Part shown: positions 5,315-5,925 of the stretch, piece after piece | Numbering within the stretch: position 1 is the stretch's first letter | Layout: each line of letters starts with the position of its first letter | Source of the DNA: an uncultured Phycisphaerales bacterium | GTDB lineage: Bacteria > Planctomycetota > Phycisphaerae > Phycisphaerales > UBA1924 | Direction: 5' to 3' | NCBI GenBank assembly: GCA_937871415.1 | Contig: CALMQD010000604.1 | Location: 1 to 5,925 of the forward strand | Length of the DNA: 5,925 nucleotides | Notes under the pieces: model-generated | Seen by the model: the letters and a program-made list of their open reading frames with translations, nothing else | The model's database searches: none | What the model was told of the DNA's origin: nothing | Position numbers and translations under genes: made by a program

Positions 5315-5925
5315 TTAAACGATCGTGTGGACGATGCCGCCGTCGCAGCGGAGGGCGGCGCCGTTCGTGGCCGCGGCGAGAGGACTGCAGACATACGCGA
5401 TGAGGGAGGCGATTTCCTCGACGGTGGCGAAGCGGCGGAGGAGTGAGGCGGGTCGGACGGAGTTGAAGAACTCCTGTTCGAACTGGTCGAAGGGTTTGCC
5501 GGCGGAGAGTTTGTCGACGAACTCTTCGACGCCCTCCGACTTGGTGGGGCCGGGGAGGACGGAGTTGACAGTGACGGCGGTGCCCTTGGTGAGTTCGGCG
5601 AGGCCGCGGCTCACGGCGAGTTGGGCGGTCTTTGTCATGCCGTAGTGGATCATCTCGCTGGGGATGTTGATCCCGGACTCGCTCGAGACGAAGACGATGC
5701 GGCCCCAGTTGCGCTTGAGCATTCCGGGGAGGTAGGCGCGGGAAAGTCGCACGCCGCTGAGAACGTTGACCTCGAAGAAACGCGTCCACTCCTCATCGGA
5801 GATCTGATCGAAGGGCTTGGGGTCGAAGATGCCGAGGTTGTTGACGAGGATGTCGGCCTCGGGCACCGCGGCGCGGAGCGCCTCGGCGCCGGCGGGCGTG
5901 GCGAGGTCGGCGGCGACGCCGGACA
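5315..5925 (-). CDS. Short-chain dehydrogenase/reductase (SDR), N-terminus beyond the window
   Basis: The visible 202 residues are the C-terminal four-fifths of a classical SDR, an NAD(P)H-dependent oxidoreductase of carbonyl or alcohol groups. Numbering from the first complete codon (5923), NNLG is at 28-31, where the family has NNAG. The catalytic Ser is 81 in VSSESG, and the Y-x3-K motif is Tyr 94 and Lys 98 (YGMTK). PGPT near 124-127 is the conserved cofactor-side Pro-Gly motif. The end GAALRCDGGIV is typical of FabG-like members. The Rossmann Gly-rich loop lies outside the window. The frame stays open and SDR-like (ADLATPAGAEALRAAV) up to the edge, so a GTG at 5866 is internal, not the start. 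The catalytic set is intact, so an active enzyme is expected; its substrate cannot be told. It probably precedes the DUF1801 gene in one transcript. Family call is very strong. Confidence 0.92.
   Translation of the reverse strand, partial: SGVAADLATPAGAEALRAAVPEADILVNNLGIFDPKPFDQISDEEWTRFFEVNVLSGVRLSRAYLPGMLKRNWGRIVFVSSESGINIPSEMIHYGMTKTAQLAVSRGLAELTKGTAVTVNSVLPGPTKSEGVEEFVDKLSAGKPFDQFEQEFFNSVRPASLLRRFATVEEIASLIAYVCSPLAAATNGAALRCDGGIVHTIV

Noticed and set aside
5239..5394. 52-codon N-terminal extension of the DUF1801 protein
   Set aside because: It would overlap the 3' end of the SDR gene and reads as Ser/Pro/Ala-rich filler. ATG 5238 avoids the overlap.

Overview
This is a high-GC, densely coding bacterial window of about 5.9 kb. 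It holds six well-supported protein genes plus one partial and one small unrecognised ORF. I see no rRNA, tRNA, CRISPR array or insertion sequence. The GC-rich third positions, GTG/TTG starts and a membrane polyferredoxin carrying a TPR-like tail suggest an environmental high-GC Gram-negative. A planctomycete (Phycisphaerae-like) or deltaproteobacterial/myxobacterial-type genome is my guess. That is inference from style, since no taxonomic marker gene is present.

Layout, left to right. (1) Positions 2-364, plus strand: the 3' end of an unrecognised gene, then a tightly coupled 51-residue basic protein. (2) 389-2410, minus strand: a large NapH/NosR/CcoG-type membrane iron-sulfur protein with a C-terminal TPR-like region, convergent with the small gene. 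(3) 2411-2703: the only sizeable intergenic region, with an AT-rich island and a good candidate sigma-70 promoter for the polyferredoxin gene. (4) 2704-3063, plus: a SnoaL-like/NTF2-fold protein. (5) 3112-4044, minus: an AraC-family regulator with a GyrI-like effector domain. (6) 4141-4683, plus: a VOC (glyoxalase-like) protein with an N-terminal export signal and a second strong internal start. (7) 4711-5238, minus: a DUF1801 protein with a very basic, histone-like N-terminal tail. (8) 5315-5925, minus: a short-chain dehydrogenase/reductase whose N-terminus lies beyond the window.

The right half (2704-5925) is a run of small, single-domain, stress- or metabolite-associated genes (SnoaL, AraC-GyrI, VOC, DUF1801, SDR) in alternating orientation. 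Such genes often sit near each other in environmental genomes. The regulator faces away from the VOC gene across a 96-bp shared region that contains a perfect inverted repeat, so local control of that pair is plausible. I found no clear new multi-gene system. The most unusual points are the VOC gene with two good starts, the polyferredoxin with a TPR-like tail and a Cys-to-Ser change in its second ferredoxin motif, and the two 5' ORFs that share a frame across a single stop codon.
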